From Amblyornis subalaris (taxonomy: Eukaryota; Chordata; Aves; Passeriformes; Ptilonorhynchidae): 64,000 bases of DNA. Location of the stretch: positions 496,001 to 560,000 of the forward strand of contig JACAXG010000203.1 in assembly GCA_018881555.1 (NCBI GenBank). The letters run 5' to 3'. The notes under the pieces were generated by a model. The model did no database searches and was not told where the DNA came from. It saw nothing but the letters and a program-made list of their open reading frames with translations. A program made the translations under genes and the position numbers. Below, piece after piece: positions 36,401 through 48,380 of this stretch (position 1 is its first letter; each line of letters begins with the position of its first letter).

Positions 36401-37416
36401 GAATTGCAAAGTCTCTCTTAGCGACTGAGGGATTTTGAAATCTGCCCAAGAAAGCACAAAGGACAGTGGTTTTGTAATTCATTATTATAAAAACATCAGT
36501 GCAAACACCATGCTCTACAGTAATTTTTGTATATGCTGGAAACTGAATGGAACCTATATGGATTTAATATTTCAGGGGCTTCAGGTGATATTACCTGCCC
36601 ATATGACATGCTCTAATTTGCTTAATTAGCCGACAGGTGAGAATTACCAAGCAGACCCTTACTTGCTGCACTAAAGCTGTGCTGGTACAACTTGCTGTAC
36701 AGTTGGATTAGTGGGAATTCTGTGCTAGCAACACGAATGGAACTGAAGAAAGAACAGTTTTGAACAGCACAGACATCATTAATCTTACTAATTAGGAACT
36801 GATGTCGAATATACCCTTAAAAATATATATAAAAATATGCTTTTTTGGGAACTAGACCTCTATTTAGTACTGGACAAATGCTTCAACTAATTTTCACTTT
36901 GAGTTGTTTTCCTCTTCTCTTTATATTATTTTGTTCTTTCAATCTAAATATTTTAACTTTTTTTTCTCAAGGCTGTATGAGGTCCACAGGAGGAAGTCTA
37001 TAGCTTTCATCTTGATTTATGGAGCCGATGATAAAAGTTTAGTCTCACAGCTTGTCGCCCATTTCTCTGCTAGATTGCTGCCTACAGCATATGTTCAAAG
37101 ACAGGTTGCCCATAGTTGAATGTAGCTTTATTTCAGTAAACATAGCCTACAGTAGAAACATATTGAATTTAGGCTAAACTTGCAAAGGGATTGAAAGAAA
37201 AACACTGTGTATGGTGCTGGGTTGCAATTAAGTCCGTTCTAACTTTAATGAGCCTGTGTGGCTGTGCCGGAGGGGCAGAGAGGATGGGATGGGCTTCACC
37301 TCTGGCTTGGGTGCCTGCAGTAGCCACGGTCTGGGGCTCAGGGTGTGCAGAAATAAGATATTGTTACGGGTCTGGTACAAATGCATCTTCTTGGGAATCA
37401 ATTTTCTGTGTCCCAG

Positions 37417-37500
37417 GAATCTGTCTGTCTCAGATATCACAAGGAATTATTTCTGTGTGAGGGTTTCGTGCTGTAGAGGGGAAACAATATGAAACTGCAG
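37417..37500 (+). other. Candidate noncoding exon (84 bp)
   Basis: A good acceptor (caattttctgtgtcccag) is followed by 84 bases ending CTGCAG and a near-consensus donor gtgagtaag. All three frames contain a stop, so if spliced it would be a noncoding or UTR exon. No promoter or partner is demonstrated. Confidence 0.2.
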
Positions 37501-37616
37501 GTGAGTAAGAGGAGAGTTATTCATCCCCAGGTGAGGAAGAAGATTGCTCCTTCATGCTTCCTCAGGAAACCAGGAAACAACACAATGGAGTCATCACTTT
37601 GAAATACCCTTCACTG

Positions 37617-37697
37617 TTATATATATTCTTATATATATATGTAAACCTCCCATTTTTTATATATGACAATTATAAACATACATATACGTACATATGT
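37617..37697. repeat. AT/TA-rich microsatellite-like tract
   Basis: Two TA runs (tatatatattc, ttatatatatatg) are followed by tatatgacaattataaacat and catatacgtacatatg. It is low complexity and likely polymorphic. Confidence 0.8.
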
Positions 37698-37973
37698 TTT
37701 TAACACAGGGACTATACATGCTGGTATGTTAATTAACAGCAAAGGAACTTGTTACTTTTACTGACCAGCGTCTTCAAAATTAATTAATTTAATATTAATT
37801 TAACAGTAAAATTGATAGAGTTTATATGTTAGTGATTGCTTAGTGTAGGAGCACGATCTCAGTTTAGCCAAAAGAGATTGTGTGGTTTTAGTTTTTTCTT
37901 GTCACTGCCACTAAAATACAGCATCACCTTACCAAACAAAGACATGTTTAAGCAAACCAGTACATCTGCTTTG

Positions 37974-38037
37974 NGATCACTCATTCCTACTATTCTCTGA
38001 ATTTAGGATCACTCATTCCTAGTATTCCCTGAATGTA
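37974..38037 (+). repeat. 32-bp tandem duplication
   Basis: Two adjacent 32-base copies share gatcactcattccta and tattc-ctgaat, differing at three or four positions. An n sits at the first base of copy one. Confidence 0.85.
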
Positions 38038-38399
38038 TTGTCTGGAGTTACTACAATAATGCTCTCCACAGCAGAAAGGTGAGTCTTTGTGCAGCCCTGN
38101 CCATGGGTTGGAGCCCACCCCTGTCAAAATTATTGCACTGCAGAAATCCAAAACTACAGAACCCTTGCAGNGTTAAATATTTGGCAATGAAGGGACAATG
38201 TTTGTTTTTTCTGTCTGTCACTGAGCTGGGGCTGTAGGAGGTGCCACACAAAGGTGTGTTTCTGTCACTAGTGATGGAGTATCTACCACTGGATTAAAGG
38301 ACAGACAGCAAACAGATTCGCTCTAGAAGAGGAGAAATATTCAGCCTAAATGCATCAGACTGAAGGGGAATTTTTGTTTCTTAAGTTAGTTGAAACAGA

Positions 38400-38720
38400 A
38401 TAAAGTGGGGCATTACCAGAACTACGTGGTGGATGGCGGAGCATTAAGATCTCATCCATAACCCGCCTGTCGCACACCCCCGGTCGGGACCAGATTGTCT
38501 GCTCTGGGAAACTTCAGATTAATGGATCCCTTATGTTGTCGGACTTGCTGGAGTGGCAGATTAAGATTCTATTTTTGGTGCCTAATTTCTAAATTAGCAG
38601 TTTTCATCAGGCCGTGTTTACCGCTGTCACACCGGCACAAGCTGGGATGTGCTCGCTGAGTGACGCGTAATTAGACAGAGCCGAGGCTGTGCCCTCGCAC
38701 TGCTAAATGAGGTGGAGGCA
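38400..38720. promoter_or_regulatory. Candidate conserved noncoding element
   Basis: A CpG-bearing island in AT-rich DNA (cccgcctgtcgcacaccccc, tgacgcgtaattagac). It includes an imperfect-free dyad at 38582-38597: ctaattt, ct, aaattag, i.e. two inverted TAAT homeodomain-type cores. A third TAATTA lies at about 38668. This texture is typical of developmental enhancers in gene deserts. Without an alignment, conservation is inferred, not seen. Confidence 0.25.
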
Positions 38721-41700
38721 GCTCCTCTCCCTCAATACACTGAGGAGAGTTTTTGGGTGTATATTTAGTTGGCACATTCTTTAATAGATAAAGTACTGGG
38801 AGGTTTTTTTTCCCACAACCGACCGGTAATCGCTCAAAATTAAAAGAGGCTTTTTCCTTAGCTGGATGATTTTGTTTTCCTGAATCTTTCGTGTTTTTCA
38901 AGTGGCTGTTTAATGGGTAGGCTTGCTTCATAAATTGTAGTTTAAATACAGTTTTACTTGTGGAAAAGGAGAAGAAAATGGCTTTCTCAGCCCTAGTGAA
39001 AAAAATCTCAGTCTTCATAAGTCTAAAACATATCTGTGACCGCAGGTTCAAGAACAGTAGTGAAATTCCAGGGAAAGTTCTAACAACTGCATCAAAGTGG
39101 AGGGAATGATGTAAATTTGCTTCCTGAAGTTATGTCCATCGTACATATACACTCTCAGCTCTCAGGGGAGTGAGTTTGGATTGACTCCCCATTCATAAAA
39201 TTAGCCTACCTGAAAACTGGCATTCTGGACGTAAATTGAAAACAACACAACCAACTTTTTTTAAGGTCTTAAAAGACACATCCCAAGCTTCTTGGGAAAA
39301 GTCTCACATCACCTGGGACGTAGCCATCACGGGGAGTGAAAGGTGAAAATGGGGCTCCAAAAGTTAAAGATGATCAGATTTTGTCAGTGAGCAGGGGTTT
39401 CTGAGAAGGAACTCTTTGCAGAAAGGAGGATTTGCTGGATATGGAGGGAGAAGTCGAGATATTGGCCAAGATCAGGAGGACTTTTGTTCACTTTTTTGTG
39501 TAGTAACTACGTGAAACAGAGTAGTTATCACTCAGCACGTGGCCAGGATTCACAAGCTATTGGAGTGGTAACTCATTTTTGGTTTTGGAATAGAAAGCAT
39601 GAGAAAGTATCAGGTGACAGCACTCAGTGTTTTTGGTGTNTCCACGTTGTGCTAATTAGTACTAGTTAACCCAAACTAATTCAGGTGCCACTTAATATAA
39701 GGCAGAATCAGAAAGATTTTGAATAGGTCATGTAATCTCTTAGAAATGCTAAGGTTAGTGATGGTTTAGGAATTCCATATAATTATATTAATTTAAAAAC
39801 ATTTAGATTTATCTTCANANAGGAATACCAAGGTACTGATTTGATTTACATTTTCCTGGGTGTATATCTGCCTGGGTTTTAAAGGAGCATTTATGTTTCT
39901 TAAATGTATACATGAAATAGTTAAACCTCTTACCAAACTGCTATATGTTCAAATATTAATTACATATGGAAATATTATCACAGATTAGACAGAATTATTT
40001 TTAATTCAACGTCTTTTATTTCTTATTCTACTTTTTATCCTTACCAGGAAGGGCATTCAGTATAAGCAAGTGACTTTATTCAGACTGTAGTTTTTTTTAA
40101 AGCAGGATCTTCCCATCTTGTAAAAGATTTGTAATCAGTCCTTTGGATTTCTTTAGATATGTTTGCTGAACTGCTCAGGAAGCCTTTGATTTCCTGACAC
40201 TTCATGTTAGTGCAGTGTGTTTGCCAAAAATATTCTTTGTCAGAGGGGTTGCAAAGCTTTTTTCTGTTTGCCTCTTGAAGCTGCATGGCACACAGATGCC
40301 TACAGTGAGAAAATGGAATAAAGGAATTGGTGTAAATGTAATTACTGTCAGCTCTCTGGTGCAACAACTTGAAAACATTTTTCATCAAGCAGTGGAAGAG
40401 CTGTGGTTCATTCTGAGTAAAATGGCAAGCATTAGGTTTTGATTAAAACGTGTAGAATCTGTACTATGGAGTTCCTTAAAGAAACTCCAGCTAGAGCTGA
40501 TGTTTCAAGCACTCCTGAGAAGGTGAATTATTTCAGATTGGGGTGACTCACTGAGCCCTGTGCAGGGAAATTATGCCAACATATGTTTGGCAGTGTCTGT
40601 GGGACTCTCTCGGTCCCAGCAGTACATTATTATCTCCAGATAACTGTAGATCTGCAAGCAATATTTTAGTCCTGGAAATGCTGACACGTTCAGGTTGTAT
40701 TTTCCTTTTCTCTGGTACAGAATTCTTACCTGTAACTTCCAGAAATATAGACACAGACCAGCACTAGAATAAATCACAGTGATTTCATTCCACTCTTATA
40801 AATTGTTGCCTAAATTGTCAACACCTCTTCACTATTAGTATTAAGTAAACTGGCTTCTATAAAATATGAGCCACTCCATCATTTATCTTAAGCCCCAATC
40901 TATCTTCTTGTTGGTTTTAAAGGCAAGCTATAACAGTAAGTGAAAGCAGGAATTGCTTCCCTGAGGAAATTTTACTATGATCAAAGCAACCTGACTGTTT
41001 AGGAGTGAAAGCAATGCCTGGCTTAACGAAATCTAAAAGAAATTAGATAAATAGATGAAATTGAGGATTCCAAATGAATTGTATAGTAGCTCTGGAGGGT
41101 GAATGCAAATTACTGAGCCTTCAGGTTGAATGTGGAGGGGACAACAGTGAGAGTAAATGAGCTGGGGAATATATTCTGTTGAAGAAAGGGGAGGCAACAG
41201 TGCAGATGTGGCTTTGGGATAGCTGGACACTTGATTGTGTTAAATTGCTCTTGGGGTGATATGGGGGAAGTGTGATGAGAGAAGAGACGAAATCAAATGA
41301 GAGGNGAGGAGTAGAGTTATGTAGAGAATCAAAGGTGCGAGCAAGAAGATTGAACTTTAATTTAAAATCGAACTTTTTGCAGAAAATAAAATTTTTAAAA
41401 AATCTACATTTCTTAATAAATGGAAGATTACTATGCAAGCAATACAGTCTGGTTCATAAGTCATTCTCCCATCTTCAGGCCTGACGCAGGACAAACATGA
41501 ACTGGGCCAGACTGAAGTGTCTGCTGGTTCTACATACAACTTGAACTCAAAATAACTCCAATTCTAGTTTAAAAGTCATAGGTCTCAAGGGATTTGCTGT
41601 TGAGGAGTTTAACAGCCTTTATACTTGTTGTAATATCTCATTTCTGAGGGCCTGGTTTTTATGTTCTCTTCACAATCTCAGTTTTCTATTGTTTGCCAGA

Positions 41701-41931
41701 TTTGGGGCTGAGAAATCATCTTCCCAGATGGGATTGATGGGTTAATGGACCATTTATAAGAGTTGCTTAAGCATAATTACATTGTTTGATTTGTGCAAAA
41801 CTTGTCAGTAAAAGTGCTTCAAAATATAGAGACGACTCTTCTTGTTTGCTTTTATCATCCAGCCTGTGAAGACAGAAATCAGTGCATTCATTTAGGAGTG
41901 TCTAATGATTTTCTCTGCTCCTCCTCTCTAG

Positions 41932-41966
41932 GAAGTCTTGCTTGCCTTGTTGAGAACCAGAGAAAG
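41932..41966 (+). other. Candidate exon A of an unannotated plus-strand transcript
   Basis: Flanked by a very strong acceptor (ttctctgctcctcctctctag) and donor (AAAG then gtaaga). The 35 bases, read from the third base, give SLACLVENQRK and end on a codon boundary. The downstream 75-base GT-AG intron leads to candidate exon B in the same open frame. No upstream exon ending one base into a codon was identified, and the product is not recognised. Confidence 0.3.
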
Positions 41967-42041
41967 GTAAGAGAGATATTTTCTTCATTCCTGTCTGTGT
42001 AACCATATGTGTGTGTGGGAGAAACACATCTTTCCTCACAG

Positions 42042-42094
42042 TGCTACCTGCGAGGAGCTTTGAGCCAACGTGTCCCTGATCAGAACCTTTGCAG
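42042..42094 (+). other. Candidate exon B of the same transcript
   Basis: The acceptor is aaacacatctttcctcacag and the donor TTTGCAG then gtaagc. The frame entering from exon A gives CYLRGALSQRVPDQNLC plus two bases of a split arginine/serine codon. The frame is uninterrupted while another frame (EVLLALL...) stops at TGA. The short 75-base upstream intron is close to the minimum usual in birds. Confidence 0.3.
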
Positions 42095-42233
42095 GTAAGC
42101 ACAGGGGCGTTCCAGGGTGTGACACGAATGCAGATGNAGCTGAATAATTGCCAAATTGCTCTGCACATCTTCAGCCAAGGCCAGGATCTGGNGTGGTTTT
42201 GCCTCTTTTGTATTATCTTCGATTTAACCTCAG

Positions 42234-42279
42234 ACTCCCTGCCCCACAAACCCAGGTGGATGAAACTACTCTGTTTTGA
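42234..42279 (+). other. Candidate terminal coding exon C
   Basis: The acceptor is tattatcttcgatttaacctcag. Its first base completes the codon split after exon B (AG+A). The frame then reads LPAPQTQVDETTLF and stops at TGA (42277-42279). No AATAAA was found nearby, so the 3' end is undefined. A stronger acceptor about 155 bases further on (tctctgtcctcttcag, 42386) would give a stop almost at once. Confidence 0.22.
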
Positions 42280-43778
42280 ATACATTTCAACTTCTGCACT
42301 AAGGATTTTGGCAGAAAAGAAAAAGATATCAAGTCTTAGGTAGGCTTAGAAGTCTCTCATTTTTTTTTCCTCTCTGTCCTCTTCAGAGGAAGGTGAGAAC
42401 AGGTTTTCAGATCTGACACTGGCACCTGTACAGCACTCNCTCTCTTTTGTCCAGTGTGATGGCCAGCAAAATAGGCATGCTGGTGAAATTAAGTTTTCAC
42501 CTTTTAAGCCCAGGTTGTTTAATCATGGTGTGGTGGTACCGAGACAAACATTGTCTGCTTATTTTTTTGTAGATCTCCATCTCAGTTGGTATCCATCTGT
42601 TGTATTTTCTCCTTAGGCAGATGCCCAAACTAATAGTCAGGGAAGCAAATATAACAGAGCTAGGGTCACACGCAATTTATTCTCTACAGTAGCTGTGTCA
42701 CCATATATAGCAAANTATTTTTTATAAAATTACATCATTTTTCTGCTACATTGCTGTCTCGAAATGTTTGGCTTCTAAACNTCTACATTTAGGGCTACAA
42801 TTCATGGAGGACTTCATTAGGAAACCACTGGAAAGCTGGAGAGACTCCTAATCTAAATCAATTCCAAGGAAAGCCCTCAGTTGCATTTTCAGTGCCCACC
42901 TGCAGCTTTGCACTATGTGAGAGGGAGAGGCTCCTCCTCAGACTTAATCTGATCCTCAAAATTCACTAGGTAAAGATGGGACTTAGGAACAGATAATTCT
43001 GTGAAGCACAGGCAGGAAAGCTGCAATATGGATGTGGGCATCCATAACTGAGATTATTACCTGATAAACTAATTTGTGGTATCAAATAGAAATACAAATA
43101 TATTTACACTTAGTGAATGTAAACAGTTAAGTGTCTTTCCACAACCTTAGGTACCCTCCCCCCATCAAATCACCCAGAGATTCTGCCAGTGCCGTGTGTT
43201 TATTTTATTTCTGTGATAATATTTTGTTTTGGTTGGAGCAGGTTGGTAAACAACTGAGCTGTGATAATTATTTCAGTAGTTTGTTTGGTTTTATTTCCTC
43301 TTTGGGATAGTCTGTGTAACTGTGTTTGTACTGCCTGTTCCTCAGGCAAATGTTTTGGAACTGGAGATAATATCTTCTACACAACTTTGTATTAAGTTTT
43401 TGTATATTTAATTCTTCACGTTTCTATATTTTTTCCTACTGCCTCTTCTTTCCACTTCTGCATTTCTCTGTTAATACAAATTGTTTACAACTGCTCTTTG
43501 TTATTAAGAGAAAGGATATGCCATTAAAATGCATCATTACAGAAATTGTATTGCANGTGCATGAACTTTAGAACAGAATTCTGTGCTCAGAAACCTTACC
43601 AGTTTTCTCAGCCCCCCTCCTGTCTCCAACGTGTGCTGTACTTTCATTAGGGCACAATTCAGTTCTGTTGAATTCTGCACTGGTACTTTTAGAGGTCACC
43701 TCAGTNGGTGTTGTCTGAGGGGGAATCAGTTTATTCAAAATACATTGTTTCTGCTTCTGGCTAATTCTGTGAGTGCAG
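42280..43778. other. AT-rich noncoding stretch
   Basis: Contains strong pyrimidine tracts before AG at about 42387 and 42453 without matching donors, and two TATTTTTT-type runs. No repeat was identified. Confidence 0.5.
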
Positions 43779-43900
43779 GGAAATGTTTTCACACAAACAG
43801 GAAAAATGACCTAAAAGGAATGAAAACAAATGCCCAACTTTACCATCTTTGGTCCTTTGTTGAGATGGACTCAGCTCTACAACAGCTGGTGCAAGGGCCG
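43779..43900 (+). other. Candidate 122-bp exon
   Basis: A fair acceptor (ctaattctgtgagtgcag) and good donor (GGGCCG then gtgagt) bound 122 bases. The open frame enters with two bases of a split codon, then gives KCFHTNRKNDLKGMKTNAQL and YHLWSFVEMDSALQQLVQGP, ending on a codon boundary. Its entry phase does not fit exon B at 42094, but its exit phase fits the segment at 46260. The frame also remains open on both sides (43583-43990), so chance is a live alternative. Confidence 0.2.
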
Positions 43901-46259
43901 GTGAGTTTGTCCCCATTTTGTTGTTTATTGAGGGGGCAAATGCAAAACAGGACTTTTCTGGACCAATTCTTGCCATTGCCATTTCTCTAAGTGCAGTTTG
44001 GAATGTGGTTTAGAGGAAAACAGGTTATATTCTATTCTTGCTTGTTCTACTTTCAATAATTGTTACTCTTCCAAATTTTAGCACATTCCTTTGTCATCCC
44101 ACATACGTATGGTAATGAGGAGAGGCACTTCCTTCAGTGCTAGTCTGTTCTTTTAACAATCCACATGAGTGACACAGATTAATAAAATGTGACATTTTGG
44201 GATCCAGAGTAAAATATGAAATAAAAAATGACTGTTTGAGGAAAAATTAGTCATATGCAGAGGGACCTATTAAAGTTGCCTCACATATCAAGCCTTTGTT
44301 CTGAGCATGTGTGACTGGAAGTGCAAAGCTAGGCTGTCAGGATTTGTTTAGCTAATGATTCTAACTTGTTAAAATTTTAACCATGGCTCCTTTTGTTGTG
44401 CTTCAAAGGATTCGTAATGCTCTTTATATTAATTTATCTTATATTCTTGAAAATATAACACGTTTTAGTTATTATTTGGGTATTGATTTGACTGCTTGGC
44501 AAGTACTGTTTACATGTAATTTTGATTTTGAATAGGTGGTTCAGTGTGAAAAAGAATCTGCATAAAATTCATAGCTCATATACAAGTGCTTTTTTGTTAT
44601 CCACTAAGACACAAGATACAAATCAAGTGTGAGAAGAGCTTGAAGCTAGACTGTAAGATGTGAATGCTAAAATCTATCACAATTCATACTGTCAGGGAAA
44701 GGCACATTTAAAATCCTTGGTCATGTATAATAATAGACTGAAACACAAATAGGATGCTCGAACATCAAACTTTAGGAACACTTTTGTCTTGAAGAGAAGA
44801 GAGGGACTTGAAAACAGTCATAAAAGTGCAATGTGGGAAGGAGCTCAGACTGAGTTTCCAGCATGGCACTACCAGGCCTGTTATCTTTATCTGTCTCTGT
44901 GTGGTGAGCAATAATGAAAAAGGATTTCACTTTCTGTGTTAAGCTGCTGGGTAACCATCTGGTTACAGAAATGCAGAACGTTTTTGGATTATGTTTGGCA
45001 CAGTCCTGTCCTCCCGTCAGTCCCTGCCCACACTACAGACATTTTGCTCCCTGAGCTGGTTCCAGAGCCCAGCAGAATGAGTGGAGATGATGCTGTGGGT
45101 TTCAATAGTTAATTTTCATAATCTTTTTCTCACACAAACATTCGAAGCACAGAACCTGCTTCTCCCAGTNTGCAGAGGGAGGTGGGCTCCAGATTCCAGG
45201 GTCAAGAGAGGTGTTTTTGAATAGATACATCCAATAGATGTTTTTAAATAGATACATCTGTTTGCCTGTGTATACCTTCACGGTCATCAGAAAAAGGGCC
45301 TTTTGAAATGTCTCTGGAAAAAGAAGGATGGCTTTAGAAATGCTTGGAAAAGATGGGTTCAAACCACAACTAGGCATAGGGAACAGTTGTATAGTGTGGG
45401 TCTCAGTAACACAAAGAACTGAACTTTTTCCTCTAACCTAGAAAGTTCTGGCTGATCAGGAACATCTGCTTCCACTGGGAATATNGTTTCTCTTTCATCT
45501 GTGGCTGGTGGGGTTTCTCTCTTGAAGACATCCATGAGGAAAGAAACAGACTTGCCATCCTCTTAATACACATGTCTAGACTGAGTTAATAATTGTATTT
45601 TTATACCACATCGATTGGATCATGCAGATTCCATTTGTATTAACTGTATAGGAGAAATGTGTCTGAGTGTGTGAATATGTGCAATTCCATTGGTTTGAAA
45701 GGTGTGTGAAACCCAAAGCACATCTGTATACATTCAGTACAGGCTTCNTGATTTCTTTCTGACATAACGAAGAAAGAAACTTCAGGGAGAATTACACTCT
45801 AAGCAATGCCAAGGGCTTTGTAATATTTGTTGAGAATACTATGCACAGAATAACACGACACTGACTGTCCCAGGCTATGCATTATGTGCATCTTTAGAAA
45901 CCCCACTGTATCACCAGAGCCAAAGATTNGTTGACAGGGTCAGATAGTGACCTTTTGAACCAATCCTTCCATCCTTTATGCAGTGACAGGTTTGTTTGCT
46001 CCTCTTCCTGTGTGAAGCNTGGGACTGTGCTCCCTTTCTGCCTCCTTTTAGCGGAGGGTTTGCCATGGCAGTTGCAAAGGAGCACATGGAGGCAGCAGCC
46101 TTTTGGGCAGCAGAAGCCANGGCATCAGAACAAGCCACGTTAGTAGGCTAGATGGAGGGTGCTTCCTTGTTGATAAATATCATGTAAAGCGTTCTATGTG
46201 CATGAAAATGTGTGTAGTTTTCTGTGCAAAACCGAGGGGATNCTGAACTCTCTGCCCAG
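43901..46259. other. AT-rich single-copy DNA
   Basis: No gene or known repeat. A short imperfect duplication (about 26 bp, gtttttgaatagatacatcc and gtttttaaatagatacatct) lies at 45211-45260. Confidence 0.5.
45211..45260 (+). repeat. Imperfect ~26-bp tandem duplication
   Basis: gtttttgaatagatacatcc is followed after a few bases by gtttttaaatagatacatct. The antisense frame shows the repeat as MYLFKN twice. Confidence 0.75.
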
Positions 46260-46396
46260 ATTGGCAAAGCACGCTCGGCTGTGTGCACGGCCCGAGATGC
46301 TCGTATGCTACGGCATATTTTTGGATTTCCTTTTGATTAATACCATGCTTCGGTGCACCCATCTGTCTGTGTACTAGGTGCAAGCGTCAGAGGAAG
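46260..46396 (+). other. Candidate exon / conserved element (137 bp)
   Basis: The acceptor is ctgaactctctgcccag and the donor GGAAG then gtaagt. The DNA is CpG-bearing. Phase-0 translation gives IGKARSAVCTARDARMLRHI and FGFPFD, then a stop, so as a coding exon it would be terminal and the donor unused. A second acceptor-like site at 46376 would leave a 19-base exon. It may equally be a noncoding exon or an enhancer. Confidence 0.2.
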
Positions 46397-48380
46397 GTAA
46401 GTGATACACATCAATGGAAAATGCAGGCAAAATTTAGGATTTCCGCANATTTCAGTAAATTTTGAAAAGTGAGTTGTTGCCGGATTGAAGTGCTCAACAA
46501 GTTCATGAAATACATTTCATAAACATAATTAACGCAAACCTGTGAGGCTGAATGAATAGTGCCTCCAGCCCTCCTTGTTCAAAGAGATCNGGAAAACACA
46601 AGAGAGAGGCAAAAGGCATTTTGATGTCATAACAGCCTGGGATGGAGCTGACAGATAACTGCAGTGATTTCCCAGAGACTCCGCAAATAGTTTCGAAGCA
46701 GTTTGTCAGGTCTGCAGTTTGCAGAGCAAGAGCTGTGTCTGTATTTTACCACAGACACATTTTAACCCACCCTGCAAACTCTGCTTCGAGTGTCAAGTCC
46801 CCAGCTTTGCTAAAGCTGTGCCTTCAGATCCATTTGGAGCAGTGGATTCACTGTCTGTGTCGGGCTTGGCAATGCAAGCTATTAGCCTAGGAGTTACTGA
46901 GTGAAATCCAAAAAGCAAAAAGCCTATAAGAAACTTAACCCATGCAGTTTAGCAGTCACTAAACCAGCTAACAAATAGAGATTATTTCAATTGCTTCACA
47001 GTGCCAGCTGCTTGCAGAATACCTGCTACCCTCTTGATAGGTTAAAAAATAATCTATTTGCAGCTCTAAGGTTGAAGAATGCAATGAATTTAGCAAGCCC
47101 AAGCCTCACTGCACTTGTCTTTCATGCTACCAAATGTGTCCTTTTAAGATATTATACTGTTTCACAGCTGATTGAATAAAGAATTTAAGAAGATATCTTC
47201 TCACAGTATATCTGTTCTTAAGTCTCTTATCGTTTCTTAATGTTGGAACACATGCGTGCCAAAATCCATGGGGCAGTTGGAAAATATTTATACAAAATGT
47301 CACGGGTGATGCTTCTAAAGCTTTGTTTGAATATCTAAGGAAGACTTAGGTTTCATACTTTACAAAAAAAGAGAGTGTTTATCCACAGACCAGTACTCTA
47401 CAGCACCATATGCTCTTTCCAAAGCAGTGGTTAATGACATTAAAAGGGTCAACTTTAGAGCAATAGATTGACACCGACCAGATTTGTCACCGTAAATCCA
47501 CTACAGTTAAACAAATTACAGATTAAATTATTTTGCCCCAGGGAACCTGCAGGTGATGTTTTCTGAGAGACTGCAGGGCCTGAGGTTTCACCAAAGCAAT
47601 GTGGTGGCGGTGGTGGTGCATTCAGCCAAATTTCAACGCTCGTGTGTGCCCACAAAGGTGTTGATGGGTATTTATACCTGGAAACACAGGGGCATGGATG
47701 CTGCAGATGTACCCAGCATTTGTACCGTTTTTGTGCTCTAAATAATTCAGCGTGTTTGGAGGTGTTTGAGACAAAAACTGCCTTGGGATATCCGTGGGTC
47801 GTACATTCCGGGAGAATCGGCTTCTCCATTAACGAGCACTGGCATGGAATCGATACAGTGTGAGTTATGCTGTCAGCCTGTTCACCTCAGCTTCATAAAA
47901 ATGTGAAAGAAATATCCAAATTTCACAATGGTTTAGCTGGAGCAGAAAGAATCCCAGTGGCTTATTTTGCATGCGAAATTGCTGCAAGGCTGAGAGCAAC
48001 ACAGCTCAGGGCCGTGGACAATTCTGTGTGCAGAGGGGTTTGTGGAGAGGAGTCAATAAGCACTATGGTTTTCCTGGTTTCTCATCACAGTATTTTTTTC
48101 TGTTTGGATGTTTTGGGGTTTTGGGTTTTTTAGAATCAAGGTTAATGTTAAGAGCTCATATCATGCTTGCAAAATTCACTGAAACTCTGTAAACCACTAA
48201 GAACACGCAGCTGTTGGGAAGGAGAAATTTCTGGTATAAAGCACTGATAAAGCTATTGCTCAAGGGTAATGAAGAGAAGGCTAAATTAAATTCTTCAAAA
48301 TATATGTGTCTGAGGTTGTAAAATCTGACACAAGACCGGCTTTTACGTACTTCAAAATACCCGTGTTTCTGTTAGTTTCA
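46397..48380. other. Single-copy DNA with a CpG-bearing middle
   Basis: 47540-48050 is GC/CpG-richer than its surroundings, with a GGTGGCGGTGGTGG-type run at about 47600 and opposed frames (47455-47829 minus, 124 codons). No domain or repeat is recognised. It may contain conserved noncoding sequence. Confidence 0.4.

Larger units (their letters stand above)
36401..41931. other. AT-rich single-copy DNA with candidate elements
   Basis: Apart from separately listed items (a noncoding exon-like segment, TA repeat, 32-bp duplication and regulatory-type element) I see no gene. A segment after a T-rich acceptor-like tract at 36972 reads LYEVHRRKSIAFILIYGADD to a stop at 37117, but no donor or upstream partner was found. 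Confidence 0.5.

Noticed and set aside
35864..36438. Several 65-140-codon frames on both strands
   Set aside because: All fall on the minus-strand CR1. Only the short ORF2 C-terminal remnant is meaningful.
40730..40763. 34-bp minus-strand microexon (attctag acceptor, gtaaga donor)
   Set aside because: Too short, weak pyrimidine tract and no partner exons.
41932..42279. Resemblance of the joined peptide to the end of a thrombospondin type 1 repeat (RxxC...VPDxxLC)
   Set aside because: The cysteine spacing does not fit and the WSxWS/CSxTCG part is absent. Too weak to name a family.
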